64,000 bases of DNA from Ophioceras dolichostomum. Taxonomy: Eukaryota; Ascomycota; Sordariomycetes; Magnaporthales; Ophioceraceae. This document shows positions 13,463-26,382 of the stretch, in pieces. The notes beneath the pieces were generated by a model that was not told the DNA's origin, made no database searches, and saw only the letters and a program-made list of their open reading frames with translations. The position numbers and the translations under genes are program-made. The stretch is from assembly GCA_003049485.1 (NCBI GenBank), contig PYST01000201.1:1-64000 (forward strand). Reading direction: 5' to 3'. Position 1 is the first letter of the stretch, and each line of letters begins with the position of its first letter.

Positions 13463-15947
13463 GGTGATGGTGATGGTGAGGGCGGTGGAGCGTGGTAGGT
13501 CTGTTATTGTTGGTTATGGTGGGTGTGGGGACACACTTCTACTACTGAGTGGCAGCAGAGTGCGGCGAGGACGTTGTTGGGAAAGGAGCACAAAAGGAGG
13601 ACAGGAAGATGTCCAGTAGAGTAAAGGCTATTATTGGTAGGTGTTGAGTACTAGTGTTGGTTGTTTCGACGGCGTCTAGCGATCGATAGTCTACTGAAAA
13701 TATCTGAGATCAGCAGCAGAATCTCGACGTCTTTATAGGCGTCGTTCTGGCCACCGTTTGGCCCAGGTGTGTCCTCACGGTCTCCTCACGGTCTCCCTCC
13801 TCCAGCGACGACTTGTCTCGGCCCTCCTCCCAGCGCGCCCAGCCTCCGTCTCTGCGTCTCAAACCCCCGCCCCTCTCTGGAAGTGTTCTCAGATCCAAGA
13901 CCGAGCTCTGCAGTAGCTGCTGCAAGTTCCCCAGACCCAGCTTCACCGCCTTGTGCATGAGTCTCCTCAAGATGCTTGCTTGCCAATGGTCCCCATGGAA
14001 AAGTGACGCCGATGCATACCGTGAATCGACACTGCGACGAGGCCCAACCCTAAAATCCTTCGTTCATGTCCCTGCCAGTGCCAGTGGCACCACTGTAGCT
14101 AGGACTGTAGCCAGGCATCAGAAACACAGTCTCTGCATTGGCGGCTGTTGCGTCCGGCGGGGAACCTGGAATGCTGACGTCGTAAGTCTCACTTCTGGGT
14201 TACCTGAGCTGCAGAGGTCGGTGGTCTAGATCCTCCCCATGTCCTTGATGCCCCGCCACCTGTGACTGTGAGCAAAACCGCTGGGACGTAGCAGCTTCAG
14301 TGAAGGAGATGGCTCAGTCGAACGATCGAACATCTATGAACACGAGAAGTGCGGGGCGAGGATTTGAGGGGAAGCAAGTGTAGTCGATCTCTCTTCCTCG
14401 AGCTCGGCGGGCGGGGCCCTCTCGTGTCTGTCGAAGTTTGTTCATTGCTAACTGCGGTCGGATCCCTTCCTTCAGAGGACAGGGCAGACTCGTGGTAGCT
14501 CTTGGATGTTGGCTTGTGGAAGCTCTTGGATCCGTTTGTGTCGAACCCAGCTGTGTGGGCAGGCTACGGCGGTCGTGGGCAGCGCTGAGCTTCTGGATTT
14601 CGGAGCTTCTGGTGCCAGGAACAGATCTGGAAGGGACCGAACCATGCTGATGGGGAGACGAAAGGCTAAAGGGGTTCTCAGTGCGTGATGCATCAGTTGC
14701 TGCGTGATCTGGAAGATTGATTTCAAGTGAAACCTTCCGCCTGGGACAACGGTAGGATGGCAGTACGGTGATCGGGTCCCACCGGATCCCACAGGCCTGT
14801 TGTTTCTTCAGTCGATCGAGTGTTAATTTTCGGTTAATATCGGGCAGCTCGGAGAGTCTGAGAGTCACAGAGGACGTTTGACGATGCCTGCTCGGGCAGC
14901 GGGCTGAACAGGGACTGCTGGGGCTGAATAACCGCGCAGTCATTATTCACGCCTTGATGAGCACCGGCTTTTCTCCCCGCCAATGGATATGGGGCATCGG
15001 TGTTGTTCCAAATGGTATGTTGAGAGTAGCTAGAGGTAGGCAAAACATCACATCCTGGCTGATCCCGGCATATGCGCTATGAGCGGTCCCAACAAATTCG
15101 GTGTCCCAACCCCACTGCACCCAATATCTAGGCCGTATCAGCCGCAAGCAGGCGATGGTCTAGGGCGTTCTATCCGGCGCCGAAGGCACCCTCAGGCACC
15201 CTTGTGGTTCGGAAAGCGGCGGAGAACGGCCACCCTGATGGCCGCTGCAACCCCTCTCTTTTTTGTCCCGCTCCCCGCAATGACATCAGGGACGACGCAG
15301 AGAAGATCTGGGGCGACTCCGGGGAATGCGGGGCCGCTTGCCGTAGCTTGGAACGCCGGAAAAGCCTGGAACCTGCCCGCATGATGGCTTGGTTCCGGAT
15401 GTTTTGGCCGCAAACTTAGTAGGCTATTAGCGCCTCGTATTCCTGGTAGTGGCAGGGAGAGTGCTCGATCCCACCATACTATGATGCGGAGAGTCTGCAC
15501 GTTGGGACAAATACAGTTTTCCAAACCCCTCAAATCTGGTTACCCGGAGTTAGCTTGATGCAGAGCTTGGAGGAATCTGGCAGAGCCTCAACAAAGTCGG
15601 TGACGAAGGTGCCCAATGAGAATGGGGAATTGAGGCATGCAGTCTGAATTAACTTTCTCTCGTGAGGGGAACCGAGAATAAGCGGACCCTACATCCCTGG
15701 TTGTGCAGAAGGATGAGCTCGGAGCCCCCTTAGTTGCATCTCTGATTTGCATTTCAAACGCGGGGCTTGAAGTTTGATGATGCTGTCGACGGGAGGTATC
15801 TTCAACGCGAGCACAGTGCATGGTCACCCCGGAAGGGGCATGGACTCAACCGTCAGGCCACAAGGTAGTGGTCATTACCTCGGGACCGAGTCATCGAAGA
15901 ATAAAGTGATGAATGTTGTTGTCCTCCATCCGGCCGTCGGGCATTGC
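13463..15947. other. Gene-poor stretch
   Basis: 5' flank of the calpain-like gene, then about 2 kb without a supported gene on either strand. Short ORFs overlap in several frames and lack protein-like composition. Confidence 0.4.
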
Positions 15948-16212
15948 CCCGCCGCAACGGCATCAGGTTGATCTCTTTCATGTCCATAAAGCAGATCAGC
16001 GCACGCGCAGACAAACATTGGCCGAGTGCCGGGCTCAACCTATGCGGAGACCGGAAAGCGGAGCGCACTACAGGTGTGCCTTAGGCTCGCAAGGGCTAAG
16101 GGTTTGAAATGCTAGCTGCCGAGTTTAGATAGCCGCTAGCACGTCCTATACCCCTCGGGAGGTCGGGCCTGGACAGCCCTCGGACGTTAAATAAACCATT
16201 ACCATTACCATT
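15948..16212 (+). mobile_element. 5'-truncated non-LTR retroelement, copy B (diverged)
   Basis: A 265-bp insertion between exact 15-bp direct repeats GCCGTCGGGCATTGC (15933-15947 and 16213-16227). The 3' half aligns with copies A and C (GGGTTTG, ATGCTAGCTGCCG, CGCTAGCACGTCCTATACCC, GGGAGGT) but lacks about 50 bp of the middle. It ends CGGACGTTAAATAAA followed by an (ATTACC)n-like tail instead of (CAA)n. The same family or a sister subfamily, with a different tail repeat. Confidence 0.8.
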
Positions 16213-16227
16213 GCCGTCGGGCATTGC

Positions 16228-17730
16228 GGGAAAGTTATAATGATAATTAGGGGAGCTGGCTTCCTCTTGTTGCACCTCCTCCACGCGGCGGTCGAGGTTA
16301 CCTGAAGGCATGCGCCCGAACACAGTGGATTCGTATGCTGCCCGGCGACCGTTCCGATGTTACTAAAGGGCTTACTAGGAAACCAACATAACCAAGCATC
16401 TCACTCACTGAGATACCACCTTTGGGATTACCAGACAAACAAGGATAGTGAGGGGTTAAGGACAAAGGACATGAAAGGCAAATATGAAAAATAGTATTAT
16501 TAACGGGGATGGACTCCCTCCGCCTTTACCTAGGGACCAGTCTTGGAAGGGCACGGGTGAAAAGCACTGCTGCCACTGCACGTATTTGACCCCGCCTTGT
16601 GGCCTAAGAACATTGGTGGCGTTTTTCACGGGAGATCTTCGGTTTTCTCCTTTCTCCTTTTTCTCCCTACCGTATGAGCCCGGTCCACGCCTGCGCCTTT
16701 TCTGCCAGCGCCTGGGTAGACCCGTGATCGAAGTCCTCTCCTCTGGATCACTGTCTTTGTGTGGTAATACTATGGTCCAGAGTTATGAACAGAACAAACA
16801 TTGCCGGCCTCCAGCACCAGCAAAGATAGGAGTCGCGTCCTCGGGGGCCCTCCCGAGGCAACGGCCTATCCGTCGAGCCGAAGAGACCGATCTCACGAGG
16901 CGAGGTAGGGTTAAGGTGAGCACAGAGAGGCCACGGAAGCACGCACCGCCGGGAGCCAGCCAGCCCCGGTGTGTGCGGCGCCTAGGCTACGTGGAATGGA
17001 TGGAAGGGCCATGTGGCTGCGGAAGCTAGAAAGCGGACAGCGAGCGCGGGCGGAGCGCGCACCACCGGGCAAGTTCTTCCTCAGCCGCACGTGTGTCCAG
17101 CCCAGTCCAGGGCAGGCAGGGGCTGCATGCGAGCGAGCGGCCGGACCTGGCACGGCAGCCTGCCTGCCTGCCTGTTTTGAGCTCCGAGCGAGCACGCGAG
17201 CCGCGAAGCTCACCGCTTGCGCCAGGCGCGCAGGATCGGGACGACACACACACACGAAAGCGGGTAGTAGCGGAAATGCGGAAAGAGAAGGAGGAATCAA
17301 CGCACGCGGGACCGGTTAGTATTAAGCCTTCATTTCCAGGAGGTAAAAAATAAAAATAAAAACATCCAGTAGCATTCATCTAGATGACATTAGTAATTAC
17401 TCTGTCCCAGGCAGTCAAGACACATCGGAATAAATCTTGAGGGATCGAAAGAGGGAAGAGTACTCTCAAGTGTCTTCAGGGGCGAGACCGATGCAACTCA
17501 ACACATGATCCTGGTCAGATAGGTAAGGAAAGGTAAAGTAGGTATGTACCTATTCTCGCAAAGCGACCATGCCACCTCTCCGTCCGTCATACTCTCCAGC
17601 CAGCTTTTGCTCGCTTCTCAACAGTCACTCCCCCTCCTCTCACCTCCCCCCTTCATCAGCCGTGCTTATTATATCACCACGATCACGCAGATCCCCGTCA
17701 GGCCCACCCACCAGGCGCGGGCTAGCCTAA
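16228..17730. other. Intergenic, no gene seen
   Basis: Overlapping short frames on both strands without codon structure. CT-rich and simple-sequence patches lie near 17560-17650. Presumed 3' flank of the Ser/Thr-rich gene. Confidence 0.4.
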
Positions 17731-19070
17731 TTACACCATCTTGCGGCCGGGGCACTGCTTGTGATCCTTCCCGTGAGGCCCGGGGGCGCACAAAGTTGTT
17801 GCTGCCTCTGCGGTGCAAGGCAGCGTCACAGCCACAGTCTCGGTCGCCGTGCTGAGCACAACAACCGTTTCCTTCTTAGTCGCCGTCTCCGTCCTAGTCT
17901 GAATTTCGGTCTTCGTTTCCGTCTTCGTCTTTGTCTCGGATACTGTGACGTCGAAGGTCTGCATGATGGTCTCCGTCGTCCGGCGACGAGTAAAGGTTGT
18001 GGACGCAACGGCATCGCTCCTCGCCGTCCCCTTGATGCTGCTGCTACTGCTGCTAGCTGGGGCTTTTGAGGCTGATGTGATATCGGTCGCTCCATTGGAT
18101 TCGGTTACCGCAGTGATGGCGGTGATGGCTTCTGTGTTGCTGGAACTCTTCGTGGACGGCGGCACGGTTGCAGTCCGGGTGGGAGATTTGGTAGCGGGCG
18201 GTGGAGTATTGGTACTGGGCGATATGGTGTTGGGATGTGAGGCCTTGGTTGTCGTGGTGGTTGCCGTGATGGTTGCCGTTGTGGTGGTGGCTAGCGTTGT
18301 GTCAACGGCGGCGCTGGGAGTGCTCGACGTGGAAGCGGAGCCGTCCGTCTCGGTCGAGGAATGCTCGTCGTCGTCGTACGAGCCAGGCATGGTGGGCAGA
18401 GTAGTAGAAGGTGCAGTGGATGAGGCAGTGGAGAAGGAAGTTGCCGTGGTGGTGGCGGTCTTCCATGCTGTAGTGGTGGCTGACACCCCTTGCTGCGCCG
18501 CCGTCTGGCTCGATGATGATATTTTGGAAGTCACCGAAACGCGCGACTTGCCGCACTGCTTTTTGAGGAAGGCTTCGTACGCGTCGTTGCTGTCTTCGGA
18601 CCGTCATTGCCGTTGCTGGAGGATGGAGGCGTCGATGATGACGAAGACAAAGTCGTTGAGGTGTAGAGGGTAGTAGACGGGACCTCGTACACGGCTGCAG
18701 TCGATGCGGCCGACGGGGGCAACATCGTGGATTGGGAAGGGGTGGGGCGGTGGTATGTCGTTGAGCTGTTGGAATAACTACAGCCATCCTGGCCCTGCTT
18801 GGCGTTGTCGAAGTGCCCAGTTCTTCCAGGCAAGGGGCAGGCTTCCGTCAGAGTGTATATCTGGGGGCTTGGGAGCCCATCTGTCAGGGTCACAGTCTGT
18901 GTTCGGGGCTGGCAGACCACGAACTGTCCGGTGCCGGCTGTGTTAGGGCCCCACAGCAGGGTGCTGGTCGTCGACGATAGCGAGGGGTGTGAGTGGGAGC
19001 CGCTGGTGTTATGGTGGCCGCCGCATGCAGCGGCAGCTAGCGCCCTTTTTACAAGTGGGAGTCGAACCAT
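17731..19070 (-). pseudogene. Ser/Thr-rich surface-type protein, interrupted by a frameshift
   Basis: Two abutting minus-strand frames make one protein of about 446 residues if one base is missing near 18600. The first (from 19070) starts MVRLPLVKRALAAAACGG, has CQPRTQTVTLTDG and ACPLPGRTGHFD segments, then a Ser/Thr/Pro-rich run. At about 18600 the coding character moves to the other frame (SEDSNDAYEAFLKKQCGKS), which continues through a very long Thr/Ser-rich stalk to a Cys-containing end (LPCTAEAATTLC). A splice pair that would rejoin the frames was not found. Such stalks are typical of O-mannosylated wall or surface proteins, but no GPI tail or clear signal peptide is seen, so an upstream exon is possible. 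The break may be a sequencing error. Confidence 0.6.
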
Positions 19071-19667
19071 GTTTGGGTTGGTGGGTGCGACATGATCAGT
19101 TTGATGGGTTAAGGGAACAAGAAGGAAATATCAAGAGTGGCCTGGAGATTGTGCAGGCATGATGGATCCTTGGGGAAAAGGGGAAGAAAAAAGGATTCTT
19201 GCGGCCCATGTGGCCGGTGCGATCGCAGTATCTAATATATTGCCACTTATCATAGTGAATTCGGGGACAGGAAATCACGAGGGTACACGGACAACGCCGG
19301 CGATGACTCTTGACATTATTTATTTGGGCCTGCTGAAGCGGGAGACGAAGTGTCGCATTCCGGACACGACATTGCAGCAGACTTCCCAGACGAAGACGTG
19401 GGCGATGAATGAGAAAGAGCGAGGGTTCCCAGGAATGGACCGAGGCCCAAGAGCCAGGGAAGTGGTCTTCGATTTTTTGATGGAACCGACCAGAATTGTA
19501 GTGACTAAAGATTATGAAGCCATTCGCAGAATGGCAGAAGGGGTCTAGATCTGGGAAGGGATATTGATGATGCTGAGAAGATCATCAGCTGGACAGACCC
19601 AAAAACGCAGTCAAAACCCACACCAGATCAGCCAAGATTATCAGCTTTGCTCATTCTTCTTCTTCTT
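19071..19667. other. Intergenic between two leftward genes
   Basis: Promoter side of the Ser/Thr-rich gene and 3' flank of the flavin monooxygenase. A 129-codon plus-strand frame at 19159-19548 has no recognisable features and is not called. Confidence 0.4.
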
Positions 19668-21859
19668 TCACTCCTTCTTAGGCTCCTTCTTGTGGTGAAG
19701 CAGCTCCACCTCCCGCTTGCTCAGCTGTGCCTTCTCGCCCGCCACGCGCAGGACCGTCTCGCGCGCCAGTTCCGGCGTGCTCCCGTAGCCGCAGAGCCTC
19801 CACATGGCACTGGTCGGGACGCCGAACCAGACGGCGTTGATGATCTTGAGGGCGGTCCAGGGGTTCCCCGTGAAGACCCGTCCGAGCAGGCGAGGGAAGG
19901 TGGGCGCGGCGCCCAGGGGCTCGAGCAGCGAGTCGATGGTGTTGGCCATGAAGCCCGCGAGCGTGTGCCGCTCGGATCGCACGAAGTTCTTAGCTTGCAT
20001 CGCGTGGAACGCCGCCACCTCACGGCGCATCTTCTCCGCGGACGGCAGGGGGAAGCGGCCCGACACGGCGGCGGCGATGAAGCGGGCCTGCGCCTCGGAC
20101 ACGGGCGGGAGGGGGCCGAAGGGGTCGACAAAGCCCGCGGCGAAGAGGTTGCGGTAGCGCGGGGACGCGGTGAGGCGGTACAGGTCCGCGGCGTGGTCCG
20201 GGGTGCCCTCTTCGGCGGACCGGAGCGTGTCGGCGGGCAAGTAGGGGAGGTCGAACACCTTGTAGCCCGTGGCGGCGATGACGGCGTCGACATTGTCGAG
20301 CGTGACGCCGTTGGACAGCAAAAGTCCGTGGGCGGTGAGGCGGTCGATGCCCGCGCGCTGGACGGTGATGACGCCCGTGCGGATCTTCTCGGTGAAGTCG
20401 CCGCGGATGCTGACGTTCTGCTCGCGGATCTTGTGCGACGGGCGGAGAACTTCGGGCTGGGGGCCGTCGATGAAGTGCAGCAGCTTCGTCTCCACCCACT
20501 GGGAGAGGGAGTGGGGGACCCAGAGCTGGCTTGCGCGGCCTGTTTTTGTTGGGTGAATGCGTGGTTAGGTACCTTCATAGGTGGCTAGTGCGCATGGAGA
20601 GTTCGGATGAAATTGGTCTAAATATGGTACGGTATGGGCCCCTCCAGGGGTCGGATCATGTCAAAGCGAGAGTGGCAATAAAGAAAAACACAGTGGCTTT
20701 CTGGGCGGGCTCTCCGGTGCATCACTCACTGTCCAGATGCTCGAGAGGCTTGCCCCAGGCGTATCGGGGAAGAACCCAGCCGCCTCTGCGCGTGATCATG
20801 TGCAGTTCCTTCGCCTGGGGACCGATTTCGCAGGCGATGTCTATGGCCGAGCTGCCCAGACCGATGATGACCACTTTCTTCCCCTCATACGGTCCGGGGG
20901 ACTTGTACTGGTTGCTGTGGATGAACTCGGCCTCGAAGTCCGCCTGTCCCTCGATGTCGGGCATGTTGGGAGTAGTCGCGTGGCCCGTCGCGGCGATAAC
21001 GGCCGAGAAGACGCGCTCCTCGACCTTCCCCTCCACGCCGTCCTCGCTCACACGCTGTGTCCTCACAGTCCACGACCCGTCCACCGAATCCTCGTTGGGG
21101 ACGCAGCTGAGGACGCGCGTGCGCAGCTGGACGTGCGGCCTGAGGCCGAAGTGGTCCGCATACTCGTTCAGGTACTGCCAGAACAGGCGGAGGCTGAAGT
21201 AGTCCGGGTAGCGAGCCGGGTCCAGCGGGAAGTCGGTGAAACTGGTCGTATCGCGACACGAGTTCAGGATGAGCCCGTTGTACATGGGCGAGAACTCCTC
21301 GGATCCGGTGTAAGCCCAGTTTCCGCCGATGACATCTCGGGTGTCGAAGGCGACAGCTTCAAGGCCCTCGGCCAGGCACTCCTTCAGCGAGCAGAGGCCG
21401 GACAAGCCTGCATGGGTTTCATGTCATCCAGTTTCGTTTACGTCAGTTGCCATGCCAGACTTGCTATCGTGCTTTTCTCATTCTCTTTTTTTCTCCCTTG
21501 CATGCTGCAAAGAAGCGTGCTAGGTAAGGAGGTGACGGAAAAGACGCAACACAGGTAAGCGTCGGGTAAGGTACCGGGAGAGGGAGTTGAAGGAAGGAAG
21601 GAATCGCCTGCCGAGTTTTCCATAGCTCATAGCAGTGAGACGGGAGGAGCTGGTGCAGGTGCTGATGCTGACGCTGGTGATCGGAGAAGGGGATGCAACA
21701 CGCAAGCAAACGCACGCAAGCACGCAAGCACGCGAGCATCAACCATCAATCACCAGGCACTAGTTGAGCTGTGGGATGCAGCTGCACGTCTTTCGGAGAG
21801 AGTCTTGGCATCACGTCCGTACCTGCACCAACAATCGCCACCGACTTCTTCTGTTCCAT
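19668..21859 (-). CDS. Flavin-containing monooxygenase (FMO family)
   Basis: Three exons: 21823-21859, 20730-21407 and 19668-20539, giving 528 residues. The 37-nt first exon encodes MEQKKSVAIVGAG and is followed by an unusually long 415-bp intron (GTACGG...CAG) that splits the FAD-binding GAGLSG motif (residues 11-16). The second intron is 190 bp (GTGAGT...CAG). The NADPH-binding GLGSSAID lies near residue 196, the FMO-type segment EFIHSNQYKS near 174 and the ATGY motif near 326. Members oxygenate soft N or S nucleophiles or act in secondary metabolism, in cytosol or at the ER; the substrate is unknown. It is head-to-head with the multicopper oxidase, 2.3 kb away. Confidence 0.9.
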
Positions 21860-24173
21860 CCCCGCCATTGTCCTATTCCGAGTTTTGAGTGCGATTTGTT
21901 CGCTCGCCGGCAGATCCTTCCAGCTCGGACTGCTGTCGAGTTGAGGCGTACGTTCTAGACTGACGTGGGCTCAAGCTCGCGGGGTTTAGAGTCAACGCGG
22001 CGAATGAGAATTCGGGACGATTTGGTTGACTTGGCGATCTCCCTGCCTGGCAAACACACGAAGGCGAAAGCTTGTGCAATGGATGGTCGACAATCTATGG
22101 AGTCTTTAAATTCCAAGAAGGTTGACGTTGGCCGACAAACACCACAGAGAGGGAAAAAAAGGGTCAAAGGTGCAGCAGCCACACCGAACTTTGTTGATTT
22201 CTTGGCCCCTTTTTCCCCCTTGCTTTTTCTGAAGGATCGCCTCGGTGGGATTTTCGCTGGGCTTTCTGGGCTTTCCTTCTTCTGGGGATCTCATTTCAGG
22301 CTCTGCCATAGCCGTTGCGCCGTTGTCTCACGTCAGCAGCTCGTGCTGGGTTGATAACCCTGACTGGTGTACGTTACCACTGGATCGGGATACCAAAACC
22401 TTGGAATCACTCATTATCGCCCCTATTCCGTCCGCCGCACCACACCTTCGACCCCTGCAACCCGGCGCTACGTGGACAACTTTTGGTTCGGAAATTCGGT
22501 GGCCACTTGCGGCTCAAGATCACCACAACAAGCACTAGAGGCACTTCGTGGACCAATGCTCTCGTCATCGTATATGTACGTGTTTTCCGCCAAATTATCT
22601 CGTTGCTTACACGCGTCATGGACATTCGATTCTGTCCTGACCTGCCATCCCCCTGATATGATTGCCCGTTTAATCGGTAGATTAGGGCGCAACTGGCTTC
22701 GCCGGCGGTTTCGGCATAAAGTTCCGGCCTTCGGAGGGCGAGGCATGGCAACAAGACCGGAGAAAATTACCCGTCGTCCACGGCCGAGCGCTGCAGGACT
22801 TGGCTGATCTTGAAGATGGAGGCGCCGACACCGGTATTCGCCTTCTTTTCGCGTTTTCGGCCTTCATGATTTGGAATCAGTAGGAAGGAAGGGCCTGATC
22901 AAGCCGACGCAGCGAAAGACGACTTTCTGATCTGTACTATGTGCCCCTTCTTTATCTTCCTGACAGTAAATGCAGAATGCCTCTCGCCAAATTTGGACGA
23001 GAAGCTCTGCATCGGGACTGATGAAATAGCAGGCTGTGATAGAGAGGCTACGGCAACACCCCTGCAAGCGAGTTGCTTCGGTGGTCTGGACCGCCGAGGC
23101 TCATTGTCCCAGGGAGGACGACTGATCCGGAAAACTGGCGGCAATCCACTGCCATGGCGCACCTTTCCAAAAACCACCGGAGCTCCTTAGAGCCTCTTAG
23201 CCGTCCCCGGGCCAGGGCCATGCCTCGTTTGCCAGAGCGAAAATCCCCCCAAGGAGCGAACCTACAGAGGATCGCCACTTGTCACCAAGTCGACCGCGAT
23301 TTCGGCTGTCTCCCCAGGTGCCGGCTATCACACACTGTCAAGCGGCTACCTAACTAACAGAGGCTCCAAGTAGCAACTACGTATCTACCTAGTAGCCGAC
23401 AAAGCCGGGATGACCTAGATGATAGCGAAAGCACACCGTTGGCTCCAGAAAGCTAGCGCTGTAGCTTAAAGCGTGCTCGAGCAGTTCGGCCGAAACCGCA
23501 AGTCCACTTTCGAGACTAGATCCTTGTAGGTCGTCATTGCCAGATCTCGGACGAGCGCATTTTGCTTGATGATGATGGCAGGGGACGACCTGTCAACGAC
23601 CACACGGCTTCCACCTACATCCCCTCTCACATGCCAAGCCTTCTGCTCAACCATGACCAAGGCGACGAGGATCACCACTGCTGCACGATTCGGGATGGTC
23701 AGGGCCCTTGGCCTTGATCAGAAAGGGGCAAGGCTCTGCTCCAAGTGCCTTGCGTTGACCTGCAACGATCGGATCTGGGTCGGTTGGTCCAAGCCGTCAT
23801 CCTTGCCACGACGCAGCTGAGCACAGAGCCTCGCCATCGGCTGCGGCGGTAGGTCGGCATCGAGCAGAGCTGACGACGGCGATATTTAACAAGGACTTTC
23901 AGCCTCCAACTATGGCCATCCGTGATTTCCTGTTGTCCTTCCTGTCTTTCCCATTCCGCTCTGGTGGTGCTGGGAACTGGGCCTTTTCCTTCTCTGCTCT
24001 AACCCTCGTTCTCTGTCCCTCCCTGAACTGCTCCCACGCAGTGAAGCCCCTTCCCTTGGCGGGTTGTGCGGACAAGAGCTGAGGGTCAACTGGCTCGTCT
24101 GGGTGTCTGATTGATCAAGCCTATCCTTTGAGCAAGACCGGAGCACACTTGCAGGACAAGAACACAGCCGACC
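21860..24173. other. Divergent intergenic region (FMO / multicopper oxidase)
   Basis: 2.3 kb between two divergently transcribed oxidoreductase genes, so it holds both promoters. No convincing coding frame. The AT-containing GATATTTAAC near 23881 is a possible TATA region for the oxidase gene; a CT-rich stretch follows before the ATG at 24174. Confidence 0.4.
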
Positions 24174-26382
24174 ATGCGCTTGTCACAGAGCCTCGCACTG
24201 GCGCAGTGGGCCTTGCCCTTGGCTCTCCTGCCATTCGTCGCCGGCGCGATAGACGATGTCGGAGACAAGCCACGGAAGTACGAGATCACCATCACATGGG
24301 ACAAGGGAGCCCCCGATGGAACCGAGCGCGAGATGGCCTTCCTCAACGGGAAATTCCCTGGCCCATTGGTCGAGCTGAACCAGGGCGACAACGTGGAGAT
24401 TGTGGTGGCCAACAAGCTGCCGTACAACACGAGCATCCACTGGCACGGTGAGGAGATTCCATAGATCCCTAGGTCCCACCAGCTCGTCGTCTCGGCGACG
24501 ACTACCTCATCTCACTAGTAGTCTAGCTGTTCCTCTCTTATTGCTATCTCCCGGCTCATGTACCAAACTAATTCGTTTCCAATTGCGAACTTGCAGGCAT
24601 CGAGCAACGTGGTACGCCATGGTCTGACGGGACTCCGGGCCTTTCACAGAGATACATCCAGCCGGGCAGGAGCTTCACGTACAAGTGGTCAGCGACCCAA
24701 TACGGCAGCTTCTGGTACCACGCACACTACCGAGGCCAGATCGACGACGGCGTGTACGGCCCGATCGTGATCCACCCCAGGAACAGCACTCCAGACCCTT
24801 TCTCAACCATCGCGCAGACCGACGCGACGCTCCAGGCCATGCAGGAGGCTGTTCGCAACGTCCAGCCCATCGTGCTCTCGGACTGGCGTCACATGCCGTC
24901 GCTGGACGCTTGGCAAATCAATGTCAACGCCGGGATGGATACGCCCTGCTACGACTCGATCCTCATCAACGGCAAGGGGCAAGTCAATTGCTGGTCGCGC
25001 AGCAAGATCAACCAGCTCACCAGCACGGCGCAGCGAGCCTTCTTGCAGCAGGGCGGCGCTACGGAGATGACTGACAAGGGGTAGGTCTCAGTCAGCAAGA
25101 GAAGCCAAACAGCGGCTATCAAAAGCACCAAAGGCTAACACACTCGTCACCACAACACAGATGCCTGCCTGCCAAGGTTGTGGCGGCGACCATCAACAAG
25201 AGTTACCCCGCCAACGTCTCGCGCGTGCCATCCGACATTTTTGAGACGTGCACGCCGACCCAGGGCCAGAACTCCATCATCCAGGCGCGCCAGGCCTCGG
25301 GCAACGAGCAGTGGCAGGCCTTCGACGTGATCAGCACCTTCGGCATGATCACGGGTGTGTTCTCTATCGACGAGCACCAGATGTACGTCTACGCGGTCGA
25401 CGGCGGCTACGTCCAGCCGCAGCTGGTCGAGGCCCTCACCGTGGCCAACGGCGACCGCTACTCGATCCTGATCAAGACCGACCGCGTCGGCGACTTCGGC
25501 GTGCGCGTCGCCTCGGTCGCTCTGCCGCAGATGATGAGCGCCGTCGCCACCATGCGCGTCGTATCCGCTAACACTACCGAAGAGGACGGCACCGACGCTG
25601 ATCCTAACATCTCCCCCATCACGTCCCGCAGCAGCGAGTTCCGGTTAGAGGAGGACGAGGAAGAGGAGGAACTGCCACCAGCCAAGGTCCGCCGCCAGCG
25701 CCAGTCGCCCACGCCCAGCCCCACAGCATCTGGCGCCCCCACCTCGACGCCCTACATCAACGACGCCGGCGCCGCCGCGGGGGCGGGCGTCAACTTCTTC
25801 AGCCAGACGGCGCAGCGCAACTTCCCGAGCGAGCCCATCTCGACGCGCGTCGACAAGACGTACATCCTGCGCATGCAGCAGGACGGCGGCTCGTACAAGT
25901 GGGCGCTCAACGACACCATCTACCCGCTGGCGGCCGACAGCGCGGAGCCCTTGCTCTTCAAGCCGGCGCCCAACCGCGCCGACGACGTGACCATCACGAC
26001 CAACAACGACACCTGGATCGACCTGATCTTCGAGTCGAGCATCTGGCCCATGCCGCCGCACCCAGTGCACAAGCACGGCAGCCACATGTGGCTGCTGGGC
26101 TCGGAGGCCGGCAACTGGACGTGGAGCACGGTCGCCGAGGCGGCGCAGGCTAGGCCGGGGTCGTTCAACCTGCAGAACCCGCCGAAGAGGGACGCGTTCC
26201 AGTCGCTGCCCGCCATCAACGGCCCCGCGTGGCTGGCGGTGAGGTACCACTCCAACGACCCGGGGCCATGGATGATGCATTGCCACATCCAGAGCCATCT
26301 CGAGGGGGGGATGGCCATGGTGATCCAGGACGGGATCGATGTCTGGCCGACGGTGCCGCAGGAGTTTTTGAGCATGGCCTAG
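24174..26382 (+). CDS. Secreted multicopper oxidase (laccase-like)
   Basis: Three exons: 24174-24447, 24597-25080 and 25161-26382, 659 residues (introns GTGAGG...CAG of 149 bp and GTAGGT...CAG of 80 bp). The N-terminus is a signal peptide ending near VAGA. All four copper-ligand blocks are present: HWHG (about 90), WYHAH (131-135), HPVHKHG (about 553) and HCHIQSHLEGGM (about 626). HYRGQIDDGVYGPIVIHP after block two fits the fungal pigment multicopper oxidase group (ABR1-like) better than Fet3 ferroxidases. An acidic then Arg/Pro-rich insert (about residues 400-450, with EEDEEEEELPPAKVRRQRQ) is likely a disordered loop between domains. It should oxidise phenols or pigment precursors outside the cell with O2; the substrate is not deducible. 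Confidence 0.93.

Noticed and set aside
11354..13498. 714-codon plus-strand frame
   Set aside because: Antisense shadow of the calpain-like gene; Val/Ala-rich composition expected from the opposite strand of GC-rich coding DNA, and no domain.
19040..19075. Perfect B box (GGTTCGACTCC) over the start codon of the Ser/Thr-rich gene
   Set aside because: No A box at proper spacing and no T run; most likely coincidence with the codons MVRLP.
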